Assembly (NCBI GenBank): GCA_036584525.1
Contig: JAZHDG010000102.1
Location: 1 to 10,280 of the forward strand
Source: UBA6181 sp016934015
Lineage (GTDB): Bacteria; Bacillota_I; Bacilli_A; Acholeplasmatales; Acholeplasmataceae
Direction: 5' to 3'
Length of the DNA: 10,280 bases
This document shows, in pieces, positions 6,739 to 10,280 of the stretch. The stretch's first letter is position 1; every line of letters begins with the position of its first letter. The position numbers and the translations under genes are program-made. The notes beneath the pieces are model-generated. The model saw only the letters and a program-made list of their open reading frames with translations, did no database searches and was not told the DNA's origin.

Positions 6739-8112
6739 AAGATTCATACGTTTAACGTAAGGCTCCATATTAAACTTTCTTAAAAGCCCTGCTTGATTCA
6801 TGTATCGTAGTTTCCCAAAAATCGGTCGTTCTTGCCACGGACGATCATGTTTACCAAAACACCATGCAATCCCAGTAAAACTATTGGCATCTCTTCCATC
6901 AATAAAATATCGATTATTTAAATACGTGATGATTTCAAATGCTTCTTTGTGTGTATTTGACCATTCAATAATTTTTTTAGCCCAATACATTCGCATATAA
7001 TTATGCATATATCCTGTAAGTACCATTTCTTTCATCGCTGCATTAAAATAAGGATCATGCGTTTGGAAGTTAATGTAATCTTCGATTGAATAAAGATAAT
7101 TTCTTAGATCTTCATGATGCATCTCCATGGTTTGATAAGCCCATGGTTCAGTCATGGTTTCAAACTTATCATATCCTTTTTGATAGTAAACATAATTATG
7201 TGCGAGTTCTCTTCGAATGATTAGTTGTTCTACAAATCCATCAAAAGCTTCACCCGTAATTTGGTGTTGCAGAGTCAGTTGATAGAGTCTTTCATAAAGT
7301 TCTAAAGATGATATTTGACCAAAATGAAGATACATTGATAATTTTGATGTTAAATTCAAACTTGGATCATTACTTTCTGGATATCTATTAATCTTTTCAC
7401 TGACAAAATCATGAAATAGTTTCATTCCTTCGATATATCCACCATGATAAATTGGACTCTTTTTCACAGTGTGATCAATCGATAATTGAGTGACTAATTG
7501 TTTGATATCATCTAAATCATGATCACTTTTTATATTTAAAAGAGTTTGGTTTTTTACAACATGTAAGTGAAAGAAATCTCGAAAATTTTCAATTAGCTTG
7601 CGAATTTTAGGCCGAATCGTATAAGCACCATATTCCACCTTTTGTGAAGCAACTTCAACAGGGACCATTAAATCGGTATCAATCATTTCCACATGTAAAT
7701 CATTTTCTTGATCGAATATATATTTAAGAACTTCTTGTCTCATTTCTTTTTGAATTTTTAAATATCCCATATCCATAAATAATGCTTCTGCATCATTTAA
7801 TAGAGGCTTTATCTCTTCAACTGGATGACCAATCTTTAAAACAAATGTGATTTTAAAATGAGCAGAAATACGAGAAACTTCCTTTAATCCTTCAAGCATA
7901 AAGGTATAGTGCCTTTCATTTGCTTCAGGATAATGAGGGGTTAAGCCAAAAAATATAACAATCGGTAAATTTTTGTCATTACCATATTGTATGGCTTCAT
8001 TAAGCGCATGATTAAAATGGATGCGCTGTGATTGTTGCATCCAATATAAGACATATTTTTTTGTAATTTCTCGTTCTTTGGAATTTATAATTTTACGTCT
8101 TAGTTCATTCAT
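6727..8112 (-). CDS. phr: Class II CPD photolyase
   Basis: Light-driven FAD enzyme that splits cyclobutane pyrimidine dimers in DNA, 461 residues, the usual class II length. The antenna-type N-terminal domain opens with YVLYWMQQSQR (20-30) and NHALNEA (34-40), followed by GLTPHYPEANERHYTFMLEG (56-75), a class II signature. The FAD-binding helical domain contains KLSMYLHFGQIS (257-268), IIRRELAHNYVYY (298-310), GYMHNYMRMYWAKKIIEW (367-384, with two Trp fitting the class II electron path) and the hallmark GIAWCFGKHDRPWQERPIFG (414-433). These exclude class I, DASH and cryptochrome groups. The ATG at 8110-8112 has GAGG 6 bases upstream. It is transcribed away from the heliorhodopsin gene across a 131-base gap and followed by the GGDEF gene. 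The promoter is not clear: a TAAAAT upstream could be the -10, without a good -35. Confidence 0.95.
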   Translation of the reverse strand: MNELRRKIINSKEREITKKYVLYWMQQSQRIHFNHALNEAIQYGNDKNLPIVIFFGLTPHYPEANERHYTFMLEGLKEVSRISAHFKITFVLKIGHPVEEIKPLLNDAEALFMDMGYLKIQKEMRQEVLKYIFDQENDLHVEMIDTDLMVPVEVASQKVEYGAYTIRPKIRKLIENFRDFFHLHVVKNQTLLNIKSDHDLDDIKQLVTQLSIDHTVKKSPIYHGGYIEGMKLFHDFVSEKINRYPESNDPSLNLTSKLSMYLHFGQISSLELYERLYQLTLQHQITGEAFDGFVEQLIIRRELAHNYVYYQKGYDKFETMTEPWAYQTMEMHHEDLRNYLYSIEDYINFQTHDPYFNAAMKEMVLTGYMHNYMRMYWAKKIIEWSNTHKEAFEIITYLNNRYFIDGRDANSFTGIAWCFGKHDRPWQERPIFGKLRYMNQAGLLRKFNMEPYVKRMNLFTK

Positions 8113-8209
8113 ACCTTACCTCACATACATCATTATTTTACCACATCTATGTAAGTTTAAATTGTGCGAATATTGAATCATTTTAGATGAAAATCTTATT
8201 TAGATTTGA

Positions 8210-8215
8210 TATGAT
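8210..8215 (+). promoter_or_regulatory. Extended -10 promoter element of the heliorhodopsin gene
   Basis: TATGAT preceded by TGA (8207-8209), an extended -10. No good -35 at the usual distance. Leader of about 22 bases with AGGAGGT (8232-8238) and a 6-base spacing to ATG, an almost ideal ribosome site, suggesting efficient translation. Confidence 0.55.
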
Positions 8216-8243
8216 GAAAGTGTAAACTATTAGGAGGTTACAA

Positions 8244-9035
8244 ATGGATAATCAAAAACTTTTAAAACTTAAACGCTTTAACATGATTATGGGAGGATTA
8301 CACCTCATTCAAGGTCTTATGATGTTAGTCTTAGCATCGACAGTCATTCAACAGATTGCTGAATTTCAACCAACCATCACACAAAACTATCTTGCATTTG
8401 TTCAAGGTCAAGGTTTAGTTCTACAGTCAAAAGACTTATTTGATCTACCATTCGGCATTTTTGTAGCAAGCTTCTTACTAATCTCAGCATTAGCACATGC
8501 ACTTATTTCATTTCCAAAAAAACTTAACGACACCTATAATAAAGATCTACAAAAAGGTATCAATAAATTTAGATGGTTTGAATATGCATTAAGTTCTTCT
8601 GTGATGATTGTCTTAATTGCTACATTATTTGGTGTTTATGATATCGCTTCTCTAACACTTATCTTTATTGTCAATGCTGCAATGAACTTATTCGGTCTTG
8701 ATATGGAAATTATTAACTCAAAACGCGAAGAAGGCGAAAAACTCAATTGGGGTCCATTCATTTGGGGTTCAATTGCAGGGATTGCACCTTGGATAGTCAT
8801 TATCATCTATATGACTGGTAATGGCAACTATAGCCAAGTTCCATGGTTTGTATGGGCTATTGTTGGTACATATTTCGTTGCTTTCAACACATTCCCAATT
8901 AACATGATTTTACAATATAAGAAGATTGGTAAATGGAAAGACTATCTATATGGCGAAAGAACTTACATTGTTTTAAGTCTTGTTGCTAAATCAATTCTTG
9001 CTTGGCTCGTCTTATTTGGAGCAATGCAACCTTAA
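8244..9035 (+). CDS. Heliorhodopsin
   Basis: Seven-span retinal protein of the heliorhodopsin family, 263 residues (usual 250-270). Spans at about 13-35, 67-90, 111-130, 133-155, 170-191, 199-224 and 238-260. The retinal Schiff-base lysine is K249 in SLVAKS (245-250), with S245 four residues before it as in known members. The counterion glutamate is E113 in RWFEYALSSS (110-119). Early histidines H20 and H85 match the conserved pair in span 1 and span 2. Other signatures: GINKFRW (105-111), NAAMNLFGL (144-152), AGIAPWI (178-184) and QYKKIGKWKDYLYGER (224-239). The 31-residue loop between spans 1 and 2 is the long extracellular AB loop of this family, whose topology is inverted (N terminus inside). 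Not a type 1 pump: the bacteriorhodopsin span-3 motif is absent. Heliorhodopsins show slow photocycles and are regarded as photosensors or regulators. The gene is divergent from the photolyase and alone in its unit. Confidence 0.97.
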   Translation: MDNQKLLKLKRFNMIMGGLHLIQGLMMLVLASTVIQQIAEFQPTITQNYLAFVQGQGLVLQSKDLFDLPFGIFVASFLLISALAHALISFPKKLNDTYNKDLQKGINKFRWFEYALSSSVMIVLIATLFGVYDIASLTLIFIVNAAMNLFGLDMEIINSKREEGEKLNWGPFIWGSIAGIAPWIVIIIYMTGNGNYSQVPWFVWAIVGTYFVAFNTFPINMILQYKKIGKWKDYLYGERTYIVLSLVAKSILAWLVLFGAMQP

Positions 9036-9051
9036 TTCAATTAACTAAAAA

Positions 9052-9079
9052 GAAAAGACCAAAGTTTTGGTCTTTTTTT
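9052..9079. terminator. Bidirectional terminator between heliorhodopsin and carbamate kinase genes
   Basis: Stem 9053-9062 with 9067-9076 (AAAAGACCAA / TTGGTCTTTT) and an AGTT loop, followed on the plus strand by a run of seven T (9073-9079). On the minus strand the stem is preceded and followed by A/T runs, so it can also end the convergent arc transcript, whose TAA stop is at 9078-9080. Confidence 0.9.
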
Positions 9080-9995
9080 ATGGCATAATAACCGTTCCAC
9101 TCATCTGTTTAAATGCTTCACTTGCAAATTCTAGTGATGCAATGACAGCAGGTTTGTGTGTGGATTCAACAAAAGCAATTGCAGCTTCAATTTTTGGAAG
9201 CATTGAACCTTTTTTAAAATGTTCATCTTTCAAATACTCTTTCAATTCTGCGACAGTTACTTTTTTCAAAGCTCTTTGTGAAGGTTTATTAAAATCAAGA
9301 TAGACGTGATCAACTGCAGTTAGAATAATAAGTTCATCTGCTTTTATAATTTCCGCCATTTTAGCTGATGCATAATCTTTATCAATCACAGCATCAATAC
9401 CTACTAAATGACCTTCTCTAATGACGACTGGAATTCCTCCACCACCAGCAGCAATCACGATATGTTGATGCTCAAGTAATCTTGAGATGCTTTCTTTTTC
9501 AATAATATCGATGGGTTTAGGACTCGCAATGACTCTTCTATATCCTCTTCCACTATCTTCAACCATTGTATAGCCTTGACTTTTTTCTAAAGCTTGCGCT
9601 TCTATTTCAGAATAAAAAGAACCAATTGGTTTTGTAAGATGCTTAAAAGCTAGATCTTTCTCATCCACTAAAACTTGTGTAACCACAGTTGAAATGGGGC
9701 GTACTTGGTGTCTTTGTTGCATCATGTTATATATCGCATTTTGAATATGATATCCAATATATCCTTGACTCATAGCACCACATTCAGGAAATGGCATGTC
9801 TGGTGTTGATGAAGATTCACTAAAAGCCAAATTGATCATCCCAACTTGTGGTCCATTTCCATGAACAATGACAATGTCATGATTCATTTCAATAAGTGGA
9901 TAAATTGCTTTTGCTACATGAACAAGTAATCTTTTTTGTTCATCTGCAGTTTTACCAAGTGCATTACCACCTAAAGAGATAACATACCTAGACAT
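9078..9995 (-). CDS. arcC: Carbamate kinase
   Basis: Cytoplasmic enzyme moving the phosphate of carbamoyl phosphate onto ADP, yielding ATP, ammonia and CO2; last step of the arginine deiminase pathway. The 305-residue protein is of normal length and has the amino-acid-kinase fold motifs: SLGGNALG (7-14), VHGNGPQVG (44-52), PFPECGAMSQGYIGYHIQ (68-85), KPIGSFY (122-128), AAGGGGIPV (182-190), AVIDKDYAS (202-210) and LTAVDHVYLDF (225-235). The ECGAMSQGY segment is specific to carbamate kinases. The ATG at 9993-9995 has GGAGA (10001-10005) 5 bases upstream and overlaps the end of the carbamoyltransferase gene by 8 bases, so the two are co-transcribed. It is the last gene of its operon, closed by the terminator at 9052-9079. 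Confidence 0.96.
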   Translation of the reverse strand: MSRYVISLGGNALGKTADEQKRLLVHVAKAIYPLIEMNHDIVIVHGNGPQVGMINLAFSESSSTPDMPFPECGAMSQGYIGYHIQNAIYNMMQQRHQVRPISTVVTQVLVDEKDLAFKHLTKPIGSFYSEIEAQALEKSQGYTMVEDSGRGYRRVIASPKPIDIIEKESISRLLEHQHIVIAAGGGGIPVVIREGHLVGIDAVIDKDYASAKMAEIIKADELIILTAVDHVYLDFNKPSQRALKKVTVAELKEYLKDEHFKKGSMLPKIEAAIAFVESTHKPAVIASLEFASEAFKQMSGTVIMP

Positions 9996-10280
9996 ATTCT
10001 TCTCCTAGACTTGCAAGCATCACTGCTTTAATAGTATGCATTCTATTTTCTGCTTCATCAAAAACAAGACTTTGTTTTGATTCAATCACTTCATTAGTCA
10101 CCTCAAGTTCACCATCTTTAACCGCTTCATAAACTTTACCAAATTCTTTAGCAATATCAGAACCAACTTCCGTATCCGTTCCATGAAATGCTGGTAAACA
10201 GTGCATAAAAATCGCATTTCTATTTGCTAATTTCATCAATTTTTGATTGACTTGGTAAGGATGTAAATCTTTAATTCTTG
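9988..10280 (-). CDS. arcB: Ornithine carbamoyltransferase, C-terminal 96 residues, cut by window edge
   Basis: In the arginine deiminase pathway this enzyme splits citrulline with phosphate into ornithine and carbamoyl phosphate. The visible part begins RIKDLHPYQVN (in frame from 10278) and contains FMHCLPAFHGTDTEVG, whose HCLP cysteine lines the ornithine site, and the C-terminal AENRMHTIKAVMLASLG helix; both are strong family signatures. The frame stays open to the right edge, so the true start lies outside. Its TAG stop (9988-9990) lies inside the start of arcC. The catabolic role is inferred from arcC; a biosynthetic argF or a putrescine carbamoyltransferase of an agmatine deiminase route has a similar C terminus, although the HCLPAFH motif fits ornithine enzymes best. 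Confidence 0.92.
   Translation of the reverse strand, partial: RIKDLHPYQVNQKLMKLANRNAIFMHCLPAFHGTDTEVGSDIAKEFGKVYEAVKDGELEVTNEVIESKQSLVFDEAENRMHTIKAVMLASLGEEYV

Noticed and set aside
6727..8112. Photolyase as a cryptochrome-type photosensor
   Set aside because: Class II CPD photolyase motifs are complete, the C terminus has no added tail, and length is normal; a sensory role is possible but not shown.
8244..9035. Heliorhodopsin gene as a type 1 proton-pumping rhodopsin
   Set aside because: The span-3 pump motif is missing and the sequence carries heliorhodopsin signatures instead (RWFEYALSSS, SLVAKS, YLYGER). No retinal or carotenoid synthesis gene is in the window, so the retinal source is unknown.
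9067..9303. Open frame of 78 codons on the plus strand
   Set aside because: Antisense to the conserved C-terminal half of carbamate kinase, with no ribosome site; it starts inside the terminator.
10237..10239. TTG as the start of a short 83-residue protein
   Set aside because: The frame continues upstream to the window edge with ornithine carbamoyltransferase residues (HPYQVN), so this is an internal codon.
1..10280. Mollicute code with UGA read as tryptophan
   Set aside because: feoA and feoB end at TGA with exact start-codon overlaps, and tryptophan is encoded by TGG, so UGA is a stop.

Overview
The window looks like a stretch of chromosome from a low-GC, wall-less or Firmicutes-related monoderm bacterium. 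I infer something near Acholeplasma, Izemoplasma or a deep Bacillota lineage. The DNA is A+T rich, Shine-Dalgarno sites of the GGAGG/AAGGTGG type stand before almost every gene, tryptophan is read from TGG, and UGA is used as a true stop (both feoA and feoB end in TGA). It is therefore not the Mycoplasma/Spiroplasma code. No species can be named from the sequence alone. Genes are packed tightly, nothing over 300 bases is empty, and I see no transposon, CRISPR array, rRNA or tRNA.

Layout from left to right. (1) Positions 1-1799, minus strand: a short-type Orn/Lys/Arg decarboxylase overlapping the start of an agmatinase gene that runs off the left edge, together probably an arginine-to-agmatine-to-putrescine route. 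(2) Positions 1803-1958: a divergent promoter region; then an MscS-type mechanosensitive channel on the plus strand, ending in a terminator shared with the convergent iron operon. (3) Positions 3010-5410, minus strand: feoA, feoB and a 51-residue Cys-rich membrane protein, translationally coupled by two ATGA overlaps and driven by a near-consensus promoter; this is a ferrous iron uptake operon. (4) Positions 5549-9035: a light- and signal-related block. A class II CPD photolyase and a multi-membrane-span GGDEF protein lie on the minus strand, and a heliorhodopsin is transcribed divergently from the photolyase on the plus strand. (5) Positions 9078-10280, minus strand: carbamate kinase and the 3' end of ornithine carbamoyltransferase, overlapping by 8 bases, the distal part of an arginine deiminase operon.

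The most notable part is block 4. The heliorhodopsin has the retinal-binding lysine (K249), the counterion glutamate (E113) and two early histidines. It shares a 131-base intergenic region with a DNA repair enzyme that itself uses light. The next gene downstream of the photolyase encodes a membrane diguanylate cyclase candidate whose product-inhibition (RxxD) site is altered. A photosensor, a photorepair enzyme and a c-di-GMP output side by side suggest, but do not prove, a light-response module. The two arginine-consuming routes at the two ends of the window are the other theme: one yields putrescine, the other ATP and ammonia.
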